This document shows, one piece after another, positions 53,055-61,645 of a stretch of DNA of 64,000 bases. Position numbers and translations under genes: made by a program. Each line of letters opens with the position of its first letter. Positions within the stretch are counted from its first letter, which is position 1. Source of the DNA: Blastomonas fulva (GTDB taxonomy: Bacteria > Pseudomonadota > Alphaproteobacteria > Sphingomonadales > Sphingomonadaceae); contig NZ_CP020084.1 in the NCBI RefSeq assembly GCF_003431825.1, positions 62,001 through 126,000 of the forward strand, in the 5' to 3' direction. The notes below the pieces were generated by a model. The model was given only the letters and a program-made list of their open reading frames with translations. It was not told the origin of the DNA and searched no databases.

Positions 53055-53370
53055 CCCTCATCGGCGAGGCGCGTCTCGGCAAAGAGCGGCGGAAAAGCCG
53101 CCCTTCCGCTATCCACCCAGCTGCCGCCATGAACGGGGCTGCGCCGCGATCCAGAAAGCGGCATGGCGGTTTTGCCTCGCTTCTGAAAAACTCCTGACAT
53201 TCAGAAACCGACCCCATTCCCGCCACCACCATCCGGCAATGGTCCCTACCAAGATGCCTTTCCCAGGCGGGTATTGATCGGTCGAGGCGCGGCCATTTGA
53301 TCGCTTCGCAACAGCCTGTGCATCGACCGTATCGTGACATACGGTCCCCGCAACGCTATGGGCATCTCGA
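53055..53370. other. Non-coding region with second copy of the intergenic repeat
   Basis: 316 bp, no gene. It holds repeat copy 2 and presumably the promoter of the copper module; no clear -35/-10 pair was assigned. Confidence 0.6.
53131..53218. repeat. Intergenic repeat, copy 2
   Basis: Direct repeat of 51441-51528 at about 76% identity (80% in the 65-bp core). The pair flanks the orphan lipoprotein gene. Confidence 0.75.
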
Positions 53371-53784
53371 ATGACCAGCCTTCGCACCCTGATCCGTGAC
53401 CATGCCCGGCTGACGCTGGTGCTGCTGGCGCTTGCGCTGGCGGTGAAGGCCCTGGTGCCGGCGGGGTTCATGCTGTGGGCGGGCGGTGACCGGTTTCTGA
53501 CGGTGACGATCTGTTCGGATGCGAGCGGGACCCCCAAACAGATGCAGATCGCCATTCCGGGCAAGCAGGATACGGGCGGCGATCATTCCGATGCGGGCGC
53601 CAAGGCGACTCATTGCGCATTCTCGGGCCTCGGCCATTCTGCGCTCGGCGGGGCCGATCCGCTGCTGCTGGCGGCTGCGCTGGCCTTCATCCTGCTGACC
53701 GGGCTTGCCCCGCTCCCTGCGCTGCCCCGGCGCGACCTTCCTTTCCTGCGCCCGCAACTGCGCGGGCCGCCAGCTACCGTCTGA
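53371..53784 (+). CDS. DUF2946 family membrane protein
   Basis: A 137-residue protein with two hydrophobic segments (about 12-35 and 98-118). The ALVPAGFMLW motif and the Asp/His-containing loop (GDHSDAGAKATHCAFS) fit DUF2946, a family often found with copper genes. Metal handling is inferred from context. Confidence 0.8.
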   Translation: MTSLRTLIRDHARLTLVLLALALAVKALVPAGFMLWAGGDRFLTVTICSDASGTPKQMQIAIPGKQDTGGDHSDAGAKATHCAFSGLGHSALGGADPLLLAAALAFILLTGLAPLPALPRRDLPFLRPQLRGPPATV

Positions 53785-53858
53785 CACACTGAACCCCTTG
53801 TGTCGGTAAGCCCGGCTCTGCGCCCTTGCGGCGCGGCGGGCTGTCGGAGCTTCTTTCC

Positions 53859-54389
53859 ATGTATGCCATTCATAGCTGCCCCTCAGGGCAGCCAGACGCG
53901 GGCCATCCCGCGCAGCGCGTCGATCATGGCGGGCTGATCCTGCACTTGCAGGAGAACCGCTCGCACCTATCGCAGGACGCGCGCGTCACCTTTACCGTGC
54001 TGATCGCCGTGTTCATGGCGATGGCGATCCTGCCTGCGCTGCGGGGCCAGTGGCTGGTGCCCGGCTTTGCGATCGGAACTATGGCACTGCTGGTCGGCAT
54101 TCTCGACTGGCACCGCCGGACGCGGCCCGCCACCGAGTGGCTGGCCCTCGATGGCGGGCGGTTGCTGTGGCGCAGCCTTGCGCACGAGACCGTCGACTGG
54201 CCGCTCACTGCAACGCGCTTCGTCATCGACGATGCGGTGCCTGCGCGCCTGCGCCTGTTCCTCGAACACCGCACCCGCCGCATCGAGATCGCGACCTGCC
54301 TCGGCCTCGATGAGCGCCGCGCTGTCGCCGATCTCATCACCCGTGAACTTGCCACCGCCCGCCGAGGCAGCGCGCGCCTGTCCCTGTAA
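53859..54389 (+). CDS. DUF2244 family membrane protein
   Basis: A 176-residue protein: two close hydrophobic segments (about 45-82), then the DUF2244-like tail with EWLALDGGRLLWRS and RLFLEHRTRRIEIA. ATG 53859 preceded by GAGC only. DUF2244 proteins are often next to cytochrome oxidase or copper genes. Function unknown. Confidence 0.7.
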   Translation: MYAIHSCPSGQPDAGHPAQRVDHGGLILHLQENRSHLSQDARVTFTVLIAVFMAMAILPALRGQWLVPGFAIGTMALLVGILDWHRRTRPATEWLALDGGRLLWRSLAHETVDWPLTATRFVIDDAVPARLRLFLEHRTRRIEIATCLGLDERRAVADLITRELATARRGSARLSL

Positions 54390-54406
54390 TCCCTGGAGAC
54401 CTTGCC

Positions 54407-54931
54407 ATGATCCGTCATTCTTTTGCCGCCGCCCTGCTGGGCTCCGCCGCCCTCCTCGCAGGCTGCAACGCTGCGCCCGAAGCCGATGCTCCCGGCGCTG
54501 CCGAAACCGCCGCCAGCAGCATTGCCGTCACCGAACCCTGGTCGCGCGAGACGGCGCAAGGCCAGAACGCGGGCGGGGCCTTCATGACCATCGCCAACAC
54601 CGGCACCGCCGCCGACCGATTGACGGGCGGCATCACGCCGGTGGCGGGGCGGGTCGAGATCCACACCATGACGATGGAGGGCGACGTTATGCGGATGCGC
54701 CAGCTCGAAGAGGGGCTGGAGGTGCCGGCGGGCGGCGCAGTGACGCTCAAGCCGGGCAGCTTCCACGTGATGCTGATGGACCTCAAGCAGCCCCTGAAGG
54801 CTGGCGACACAGTGCCGCTGACGCTCACGTTCGAGGGCGCGGGCACCGTCGAGACCGAGCTCGAGGTCTGGGCTGCGGGAACCATGGCCCCCGCCATGAA
54901 GCAAGGCGAGGAGGATAAGCCCCATGGCTGA
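54407..54931 (+). CDS. PCu(A)C-family periplasmic copper chaperone
   Basis: A 174-residue protein with a lipobox-like LLAGC signal. The copper site pattern is present: EIHTMTMEGDVMRMR and, about 50 residues on, SFHVMLMDLKQPL (H-M ... H-x-M). Such chaperones deliver Cu(I) to the CuA or CuB centre of cytochrome oxidase, together with SCO. Overlaps sco by 8 bp. Confidence 0.9.
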   Translation: MIRHSFAAALLGSAALLAGCNAAPEADAPGAAETAASSIAVTEPWSRETAQGQNAGGAFMTIANTGTAADRLTGGITPVAGRVEIHTMTMEGDVMRMRQLEEGLEVPAGGAVTLKPGSFHVMLMDLKQPLKAGDTVPLTLTFEGAGTVETELEVWAAGTMAPAMKQGEEDKPHG

Positions 54932-55583
54932 TCCTTTTCCCGAGCTCGAGGATGAACCCTCGCCCGAGCGCAAGGCCGAAGGGCTCAAGACCCTGCGCCT
55001 TGCCCTATGGGGCGTTGTGGTGCTGGTGGTGGGGATCGGCCTCGTCGCCATGATCGCCCCCGACCGCACGCCGCCGGAGGGCGATCAGGCGAGCTATGCC
55101 AATCTGATCGGCGGGCCCTTCGCGCTCACCGCGCCCGATGGTTCGCGGGTGACCGACCAGACCCTGAAGGGCACACCCTTCGCTATCTTCTTCGGCTTCA
55201 CCCGCTGCCCCGATGTCTGTCCGACCACGCTCTCGCGCATGGCGCAACTCAGGAAGCAGCTCGGCCCGGACGGCGACAAGTTCCGGATCGTCTTCGTCTC
55301 GGTCGATCCGGGCTACGACAGCCCCGAGGACATCGGCCGCTACGTCGAACTGTTCGGTACCCCGATCCTCGGGTTAACCGGAACCGACAAGGAGGTCGAC
55401 GCGGCGGTGAAGGCCTACCGCGCATTCTACCAGAAGGTCCCGACCAACGCGGGCGCGGATTACACCATCGACCACACCGCCAGCGTCTATCTGATGGACG
55501 CATCCGGCAAGCTCCAGTCGATCATCGCCTACGACGAAGCCGATCCCAGCGCACTCGCCAAGCTCAAGCGCCTGGTGGGCTGA
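54924..55583 (+). CDS. sco: SCO1/SenC-family copper protein
   Basis: A 219-residue protein with one N-terminal membrane anchor (about 24-44) and a thioredoxin-like domain. Copper ligands: RCPDVCP (C95, C99) and the His in TIDHTASVYLMD. It assembles the CuA centre of cytochrome oxidase with the neighbouring PCu(A)C protein. Confidence 0.92.
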   Translation: MADPFPELEDEPSPERKAEGLKTLRLALWGVVVLVVGIGLVAMIAPDRTPPEGDQASYANLIGGPFALTAPDGSRVTDQTLKGTPFAIFFGFTRCPDVCPTTLSRMAQLRKQLGPDGDKFRIVFVSVDPGYDSPEDIGRYVELFGTPILGLTGTDKEVDAAVKAYRAFYQKVPTNAGADYTIDHTASVYLMDASGKLQSIIAYDEADPSALAKLKRLVG

Positions 55584-55613
55584 CTCTCATTTCCCCAACA
55601 GGACGGATCAACC

Positions 55614-57734
55614 ATGAAGATCTCTCATTTGCTTCGAACTACTCTGCTCGCCGGGTGCACACTCTCCATCGCTTGCCCCGCGCTGGCAGAGCACGGCACC
55701 ACACCCGAAAGCCGCGAGGACACCCTCACCGACACCATCATCGTCACCGCCCAGCGCCGTGAGACGATGGCCAGCGATGCTGTCGCCGCACCGCGCCAGA
55801 TTGCGCTCCCTGCCGATGCGGCCGCGATTGCCGCGCGTGTGGCCGGGGGCGACATCTTCGGCAATGGCGCGCTGTCCGGCCAGCTCAGCTATCGCGGCCT
55901 TGCGGGCGAGCGCGTGCTGGGACGCATCAACGGTCAGCGCTTTGCCACCGGCGGCCCCAATGCGATGGACCCGCCGCTGCACTACGCGCCGTCCATCCTT
56001 GTCGAACGGATTGACGTCGCCCGCGGCGTCGCGCCGGTGGCCGAGGGGCCGTCGCTCGGCGGGGCGATCAATGCCGAGCTGGTGCAGGCGCAATTCACCG
56101 ATAGTGCCAGCCTCTCGCCGCAAATGCGCGCCGCAAGCCAGTATCGCAGCGTTGACGACAGCTATGCCGTCGGCGCCCTTGCCGCGCTGGCGAGCAATCA
56201 GTGGCGTTTCGGCCTCGTCGCCAGTCGCGAGCAGGGCGAGGATTACCGCTTCCCCGGCGGCACGGCGGTCGGCACATCGTTCGAGCGCAATCTCTACGGT
56301 GTCCATGCGGGCTTTCAGACCGGCGCGGGCGAGCTGTTCGTCGAATATCGCCGCAGCGAAACGGACCCCTCGGGCAACCCGCCGTTCGCGCTCGACATGG
56401 TCTATTTCGACACCGACTTCGTGCAGGGCGGCTTTCGGGGCCAGATCGCCGAGGACGTGGGGCTGACAGTGCGATTTGGGCATGTCGCAGTGCGTCACCT
56501 GATGGACAACCAGACCCTGCGTCAGCCGCGCGCGGTTCCGGCACAGGCACGTGCAAGCTTTGCCGAAGCTGACACCATGACAGCGGAAGCCGCGCTGCGT
56601 TTAGGCAGCAGCCGCGCCTATCTCGAAGTAGGTGCCGATGCGGAGCTGACTGATCGCTTTGTGACCATCACCAACCCCACCAACGCTGCTTTCTTCATCG
56701 ACTCCCAGCCCAATGTGCGCTCCGACCGCATTGGGGCCTACCTGCAATGGCGCGGCAGCTCCGGCTCGGCGCAGTTCGAGCTCGGCGGGCGGGTCGACCG
56801 GATCGAGCAGTCGGCGGGCACCCCGCAACTGGGCGCCGCCGTGCCGATGGGGCCGCGCGGGCTGGCGGCAGCCTTCATCGCCTCCGGGCGGCAGGCTGAC
56901 GATACCACGGTCGATGCCGTGGCGCGCCTCTGGATAGAGGGCGGCGCACTCGTCCCGCGCCTCACCCTTGCGCGCAAGACCCGCGTGCCGAGCGTGCTCG
57001 AACGCTTCGCGTGGCTGCCGACCGAGGCCAGCTTTGGCCTCGCCGATGGCAATATCTATGTCGGCAACCAGACCCTGAAGCCCGAAGTCGCGTGGATTGC
57101 CGAGGCCGGGTTCGATTTCGCGAATGACTGGCTGACGCTGCGCCCGACGGTCTATTATCGGCGGATCGAAGACTTCATCCAGGGCACGCCCTTCGATGCC
57201 ACGCCCGGGGTCATCAATTCGCCGGTCGAGATGGTGGCGAGCATGAGCGGCGATACTACCCCGCTGATGTTCCGTAATACCGATGCCGAGTTGTACGGTG
57301 CCGATCTGGATTTCGTGGTCCGCCCGCTCGCCAGCCTCGAACTGGCGGGCACGGCGAGCTTCGTTCGCGGCCAGCGGCGCGACATCGCCGATGATCTCTA
57401 TCGCATCCCGCCCGCTAATCTCAGGCTCTCGGCAACATGGGCCACCGGCGATCTGTCGTTGGGGGCCGAGGTGTTCGCCGCAGCTGACCAGAACCGCGTC
57501 TCGCTCACCAACAGCGAGCTTCCCGGTGATGGTTATGCCACCGTGGGCCTGTTCGCGCGCTATACCTTTGCCGAAGGGCTGGCGATCGAGGCGGGCGTCG
57601 AGAACCTGCTGGACGAGCGCTATGCCCCGTACCTTGCCGGACGCAGCCGGGTGGGCGCGTCAGACGTTCCGGTCGGCGAGCGCCTGCCCGGAGCAGGGCG
57701 CGGCGTCTGGGCAAGGCTGACGGCGCAGTTCTGA
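55614..57734 (+). CDS. TonB-dependent receptor, probably for copper
   Basis: A 706-residue outer-membrane receptor: signal peptide, TonB box-like DTIIVTAQR, plug domain (about 45-160) and beta barrel ending in LTAQF with terminal Phe. The plug segment NAMDPPLHYAPSILVERIDVARG recalls OprC/NosA-type copper receptors. Copper as substrate is supported by the DUF2946-PCu(A)C-SCO genes just before it. Confidence 0.88.
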   Translation: MKISHLLRTTLLAGCTLSIACPALAEHGTTPESREDTLTDTIIVTAQRRETMASDAVAAPRQIALPADAAAIAARVAGGDIFGNGALSGQLSYRGLAGERVLGRINGQRFATGGPNAMDPPLHYAPSILVERIDVARGVAPVAEGPSLGGAINAELVQAQFTDSASLSPQMRAASQYRSVDDSYAVGALAALASNQWRFGLVASREQGEDYRFPGGTAVGTSFERNLYGVHAGFQTGAGELFVEYRRSETDPSGNPPFALDMVYFDTDFVQGGFRGQIAEDVGLTVRFGHVAVRHLMDNQTLRQPRAVPAQARASFAEADTMTAEAALRLGSSRAYLEVGADAELTDRFVTITNPTNAAFFIDSQPNVRSDRIGAYLQWRGSSGSAQFELGGRVDRIEQSAGTPQLGAAVPMGPRGLAAAFIASGRQADDTTVDAVARLWIEGGALVPRLTLARKTRVPSVLERFAWLPTEASFGLADGNIYVGNQTLKPEVAWIAEAGFDFANDWLTLRPTVYYRRIEDFIQGTPFDATPGVINSPVEMVASMSGDTTPLMFRNTDAELYGADLDFVVRPLASLELAGTASFVRGQRRDIADDLYRIPPANLRLSATWATGDLSLGAEVFAAADQNRVSLTNSELPGDGYATVGLFARYTFAEGLAIEAGVENLLDERYAPYLAGRSRVGASDVPVGERLPGAGRGVWARLTAQF

Positions 57735-57752
57735 GGCTGGAACGGCAAATGG

Positions 57753-57785
57753 CTCCCTGCCCGCAATGCGTTGCTGGGCAGGGGG
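57753..57785. terminator. Bidirectional terminator hairpin
   Basis: CCCTGCCC/GGGCAGGG, perfect 8-bp stem with a 13-nt loop, between the convergent receptor and DUF2490 genes. No strong U-tract. Confidence 0.55.
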
Positions 57786-58529
57786 CTAGAAATGATAGGA
57801 TAATGTGAGGCTGGCAATCTGATCGTGGCGGTCTTTTCCAGGGCGAAACACCATCTGATCAAGGTAGGCCGGCTCGATCATGAGGCCTTGTGCAATCGGA
57901 ATATCAACCCCGATCAGATTCCGCCAGCGGTCAAAACCTGCGCGCGGGCCCCAGTCTGCATCGTTGAGATTGTAGAATGCCTCGGTCCATACAACCAGCT
58001 TCGGATCATCCTTGTCGCCAAGCCGCATCTGCGCGCGCAGCTGCTGGCGAAACCGTACCGAGAGATCTTCGGCGCCGACGACCATCCGTTCTTCGATACG
58101 CGTGCGAGCCGTGATGGAAACTTCGCCGATCTTGCCGACCGGAAAGATGACGTGCTGGAATATTCGGTTTTCGTTAGTGGCCGGGCGATCCACGGGGTCC
58201 GTGTGGACGTACATGTAGCCGAGGAAGAAGGTGGTTTTCTTGCTGACTTTGTAACCGATCGACGGGCTCAACTGAAACTGCCCCAGTCGGCTCGCATTGT
58301 TGGTCATGCGCGGCTGCACATCGACTTGCACCACCATGTCATCTGCGACCTGCTTTTGCGACACAAGCAGGGTCCATTGCTGGATATCTTGATCCTGCGC
58401 AAAGGCTGGGGTGGCCGAGACCAGCCCGACAAAGGCGCATCCAGCCAAGTGCGACAAGGAATTACCGATTTTTCGGGCGCCAAGCAGCCCGAGCACGGCA
58501 GTCCGGCGCTCTTCTGATCGAGATGCCAT
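57786..58529 (-). CDS. DUF2490 outer-membrane-like protein
   Basis: A 247-residue protein with a signal peptide ending near TPAFAQ, and alternating strands to a C-terminal LTLSYHF ending in Phe, as in small outer-membrane barrels. The FFLGYMYVHTD and TEAFYNLNDADWGPRAGFDR parts fit DUF2490. Convergent to the receptor. Function unknown. Confidence 0.8.
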   Translation of the reverse strand: MASRSEERRTAVLGLLGARKIGNSLSHLAGCAFVGLVSATPAFAQDQDIQQWTLLVSQKQVADDMVVQVDVQPRMTNNASRLGQFQLSPSIGYKVSKKTTFFLGYMYVHTDPVDRPATNENRIFQHVIFPVGKIGEVSITARTRIEERMVVGAEDLSVRFRQQLRAQMRLGDKDDPKLVVWTEAFYNLNDADWGPRAGFDRWRNLIGVDIPIAQGLMIEPAYLDQMVFRPGKDRHDQIASLTLSYHF

Positions 58530-58579
58530 CTATCGTCCTTGTGCGCACGCCGCCGGTCCGAAGCCGATGAAGCAGAAGG

Positions 58580-58927
58580 TCAGAACATGCGAGCGAAGTT
58601 TGCCACGCCAGGCGCGGGCATTTCGGTGGGCGCCGAGCGGTCCGGCGCTGCATTCCCACCCGGCACAAGCGCGGCAATACGTCCGAGCGTCTCAACGATC
58701 TGCTCGTTGGCGAGCGCGTAGAACACCAGCTTCGCTTCCTTGCGGGTTGCGACGAGCCCCGCCTTGCGCAGCACGCCGAGCTGCTGTGACAGGCCGGGCT
58801 GGCCGATGCCCGTTGCCGCCTCGATTTCGCCAACATTGCGTTCGCCAGCGACCAGCGATGACAACATGCGCCAGCGCAGCGGGTGGGCAAGAGCCTTCAG
58901 CGTCTCGATCAGATCATCCTCGCTCAT
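58580..58927 (-). CDS. ArsR-family regulator without cysteines
   Basis: A 115-residue winged helix: LAHPLRWRMLSSLVAGERNVGEIEAATGIGQPGLSQQLGVLRKAGLV (in parts; recognition helix QPGLSQQLGVLRKAGL) and TRKEAKLVFYALA. It resembles the BigR/SqrR regulators of sulfide genes in place and length but has no Cys at all, so it cannot sense persulfide by a dithiol. Overlaps the peroxiredoxin gene (ATGA). Confidence 0.88.
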   Translation of the reverse strand: MSEDDLIETLKALAHPLRWRMLSSLVAGERNVGEIEAATGIGQPGLSQQLGVLRKAGLVATRKEAKLVFYALANEQIVETLGRIAALVPGGNAAPDRSAPTEMPAPGVANFARMF

Positions 58928-59589
58928 CAGTTTTCTTCTCCTGTGTCGCGGAGGAACCAGCTCGTGGCATCTTCGGCGCCAAAGACCTCGTCCAGATCGT
59001 GCGTCGGGGGCCTGAGTAGTGCCTCGCCCTGCTGCCAGTTGGCCGGCGCGAGGCCGCCACTGGCGTCGATCGCCTGCAGGCCATCGACGATGCGCAGCAT
59101 CTCTGGGATCGAGCGGCCGAGGTTCGCCGGATAGCAGGTCATCGCCCGGATCACGCCCTTGGGATCGATGAAGAAGGTGGTGCGCACTGTCGCGCTGTCG
59201 CTGTCCTGTGCTGACACCATGCCGAAAGCCCGGCCGATCACCAACGTGGGATCCTCGACGATGGGGAAGCGCACCTCCACGCCGAAGCGGTCGCGGATCA
59301 TGCGCAGCCAGGCGAAGTGCGAGAACAGGCTGTCGACCGAAAGCGCCATCAACGCGCAGTCCCGCTTCGCGAAGCTTGCGGCTTCCTTGGCCAGTGCGAC
59401 GAACTCAGTGGTGCAGACGGGCGTGAAATCGGCGGGGTGGGAGAACAGGACAAGCCAGCGCCCGCGGAATGCGGAGAGGCGGATCGGACCGATCGTGCTG
59501 CGGGCTTCGAAATCGGGCGCGAGGTCGCCGATGCGCAGGCCTGCACAAGGAGCAGCACTGGCGGGGGCGGTTGGGGTGGGTTGGCTCAT
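58927..59589 (-). CDS. 1-Cys (Prx6-type) peroxiredoxin
   Basis: A 220-residue protein from ATG 59589 (a longer frame to 59634 would overlap the divergent promoter). The active-site stretch is SHPADFTPVCTTEF with C59. The tail FPIVEDPTLVIGRAFGM and ANWQQGEALLRPP fit Prx6. It would remove peroxides, perhaps those formed during sulfur oxidation. In operon with the ArsR gene. Confidence 0.9.
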   Translation of the reverse strand: MSQPTPTAPASAAPCAGLRIGDLAPDFEARSTIGPIRLSAFRGRWLVLFSHPADFTPVCTTEFVALAKEAASFAKRDCALMALSVDSLFSHFAWLRMIRDRFGVEVRFPIVEDPTLVIGRAFGMVSAQDSDSATVRTTFFIDPKGVIRAMTCYPANLGRSIPEMLRIVDGLQAIDASGGLAPANWQQGEALLRPPTHDLDEVFGAEDATSWFLRDTGEEN

Positions 59590-59605
59590 GGCGTCCTCAT
59601 ACCAC

Positions 59606-59633
59606 TTGACATGAGGATTGCAATACATATACA
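59606..59633 (+). promoter_or_regulatory. Promoter of the persulfide dioxygenase operon
   Basis: TTGACA (59606-59611), 16-bp spacer, TATACA (59628-59633). It predicts a start near 59640, so ATG 59664 (after AGGAGG) is the right start, not the ATG at 59640. Confidence 0.65.
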
Positions 59634-59663
59634 CGATTTATGAAATCAAATAGGAGGAATGTC

Positions 59664-60596
59664 ATGTTTCAGGCTGATGTTGCGCTTCAGGCGGCGGCTG
59701 AACAGGTTCTGCAGGCTGCTTCTGACGCTGCTCTGCGCCCCGAGATTGCAAGCTTTTTTGACCCCGCCACTTACACGGTCACCTACGTTGTTCACGATCC
59801 GGAGACCATGGAGGCGGCAATTGTCGACTCGGTGCTGGACTTCGATCCCAACTCGGGCCGCACCTCGACCCTGTCGGCTGAAAAGGTGATTGACTACGTC
59901 AATTCGCATAATCTGAAAGTGACTTGGTTGCTAGAGACGCACGCTCACGCCGATCATTTCTCGGCCGCACCCTATCTTCAGGAGAAGCTGGGCGGGAAGA
60001 TCGCGATCGGTGCGGAGATCACGACAGTGCAGAACGTGTTCGGCAAGCTGTTCAACGCCGGCACTGATTTCGAACGTGACGGATCGCAGTTCGATGCACT
60101 CTTCAATGATGGTGACACTTTCACCATCGGTAATTTGCCGGTTACGGTCATGCATGTCCCGGGCCACACTCCTGCCGACATCGCCTATGTCGTGGGCGAG
60201 GCAGTGTTTGTGGGCGATACCATGTTCATGCCCGATTACGGCACCGCGCGCGCTGATTTTCCCGGTGGCGATGCACGCCAGCTGTTCCGTTCGCTGCGCC
60301 GTATTCTTTCGCTCCCGCCCGAAACCCGGCTGTTCATGTGCCACGACTATCTCCCCAAGGGTCGCACCACCTATGTGTGGGAGACCACGGTGGCTGCCGA
60401 GCGTGAGGGCAACATCCACGCTCATGACGGCATCACCGAGGACGAGTTCGTGGCTATGCGCGAGGCGCGCGATGCAACGCTCGATATGCCGCGCCTGATC
60501 CTGCCTTCGGTGCAGGTCAACATGCGCGCCGGGCACCTGCCGCCGCCTGACGAGAATGGGGTCACCTACCTCAAGATCCCGGTCAACGCGGTATGA
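59664..60596 (+). CDS. Persulfide dioxygenase, metallo-beta-lactamase fold (ETHE1/Blh-like)
   Basis: A 310-residue enzyme. Metal motif THAHADH with H93, H95, D97 and H98; HVPGHTPADIAY gives the later His, and VGDTMFMPDYGTARADFPGG is the family signature. Oxidises glutathione persulfide to sulfite. First gene of the sulfide operon. Slightly longer at the N-terminus than ETHE1. Confidence 0.92.
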   Translation: MFQADVALQAAAEQVLQAASDAALRPEIASFFDPATYTVTYVVHDPETMEAAIVDSVLDFDPNSGRTSTLSAEKVIDYVNSHNLKVTWLLETHAHADHFSAAPYLQEKLGGKIAIGAEITTVQNVFGKLFNAGTDFERDGSQFDALFNDGDTFTIGNLPVTVMHVPGHTPADIAYVVGEAVFVGDTMFMPDYGTARADFPGGDARQLFRSLRRILSLPPETRLFMCHDYLPKGRTTYVWETTVAAEREGNIHAHDGITEDEFVAMREARDATLDMPRLILPSVQVNMRAGHLPPPDENGVTYLKIPVNAV

Positions 60597-61027
60597 ACCT
60601 GCCGGGGTTCCCTGATGCGGCGCCGCTCGCCGGTCTTGCGGGCGGGGTGCTGATCGGGCTGGCGGCGGCAATCATGCTGCTGGGGGTAGGGCGGATCGCC
60701 GGGGTGTCCGGTATCGCGGCCCGCGCTTTTGGGCTGGCGGACAGCTCGATGCCTCGCGCTGGGGCTTGGGCCTTCGTTATCGGCCTGCCTTTTGGTGCGC
60801 TTGTTGTAACGAGTCTGATCGGTGCCCCGACGCCCAGCTTTGCCGCGCCGGTTACGCTTGTGATCGCTGGGTTGATCGTCGGTGTCGGCACGCGGCTCGG
60901 CTCAGGCTGCACCAGCGGACACGGCGTGTGCGGGATGAGCCGGCTCTCGCAGCGCTCGCTCGTTGCCACGGCCACCTTTATGGTCACCGGCTTTGCCACT
61001 GTCGCGCTGATGAACGCGGCGTTCTGA
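60593..61027 (+). CDS. YeeE/YedE sulfur-transport protein, half-size (first)
   Basis: A 144-residue membrane protein with four hydrophobic segments and the RLGSGCTSGHGVCGMSRLS motif of the DUF395/YeeE family, with the two Cys that handle thiosulfate-like sulfur. Together with the half-size partner at 61229 it probably makes one full channel. Overlaps the dioxygenase gene by 4 bp. Confidence 0.9.
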   Translation: MNLPGFPDAAPLAGLAGGVLIGLAAAIMLLGVGRIAGVSGIAARAFGLADSSMPRAGAWAFVIGLPFGALVVTSLIGAPTPSFAAPVTLVIAGLIVGVGTRLGSGCTSGHGVCGMSRLSQRSLVATATFMVTGFATVALMNAAF

Positions 61028-61040
61028 GGAGGAATTGGAC

Positions 61041-61244
61041 ATGCAGAAGAACATGGGGGCTCTCGACAAGACCCTGCGCCTGATCGCCGCGATCATTGCC
61101 ATCTCGCTGGCAGGGACGGGAGTGCTGACCGGCACTGCGGCGATTATCGCCTATGCAATCGCCGGGGTGTTCTTGGTGACGAGCCTCGTCTCCTTCTGCC
61201 CGCTCTATCGTCTGATTGGTCTGCGCACATGCGCCAACTGCTGA
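61041..61244 (+). CDS. DUF2892 (YgaP-type) membrane protein
   Basis: A 67-residue protein starting MQKNMGALDKTLRLIAAI, with two hydrophobic segments and SFCPLYRLIG, the DUF2892 pattern. AGGAGG lies 8 nt before ATG 61041. In other proteins this domain is fused to rhodanese; here it is separate. It ends in RTCANC. Confidence 0.85.
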   Translation: MQKNMGALDKTLRLIAAIIAISLAGTGVLTGTAAIIAYAIAGVFLVTSLVSFCPLYRLIGLRTCANC

Positions 61245-61645
61245 TCCCCCTCGCTGCGGGCACGATCTTCGGTGCCGGGCTCACTATCGGCGGGATGACC
61301 GATCCTGCGCGGGTTCGCGGCTTCCTGGACTTGTTTGGCGCGTGGGATCCGACCCTTGCATTCGTGATGGGCGGGGCGGTGCTGGTGATGGCAATTGCTT
61401 GGACCGCACAGCGCCGGATGCTGCGCCCAGCTTTTGCCGATGCGTTTTCGCTGCCTGATCGCAACGACCTGACCCCGCGCCTTATCGGTGGTTCGGCGCT
61501 GTTCGGGATTGGCTGGGGGATCGCGGGCCTGTGCCCAGGGCCGGGCTTTGCTGCACTCGCAATTGCGCCCGCATCGGCGGCGATCTTTGTGGCCGCGATG
61601 CTCGCCGGAATGCTGGCAGTGCGCCTTTTGGAAGGACAGGGCTGA
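61229..61645 (+). CDS. YeeE/YedE sulfur-transport protein, half-size (second)
   Basis: A 138-residue membrane protein with AAGTIFGAGLTIGGMTDPARV near the start and GWGIAGLCPGPGFAAL, the second-half motif of YeeE with one Cys. It overlaps the DUF2892 gene by 16 bp and touches the next start. Confidence 0.9.
   Translation: MRQLLIPLAAGTIFGAGLTIGGMTDPARVRGFLDLFGAWDPTLAFVMGGAVLVMAIAWTAQRRMLRPAFADAFSLPDRNDLTPRLIGGSALFGIGWGIAGLCPGPGFAALAIAPASAAIFVAAMLAGMLAVRLLEGQG

Noticed and set aside
58580..58927. Naming the ArsR gene bigR or sqrR
   Set aside because: The two sensing cysteines are absent.
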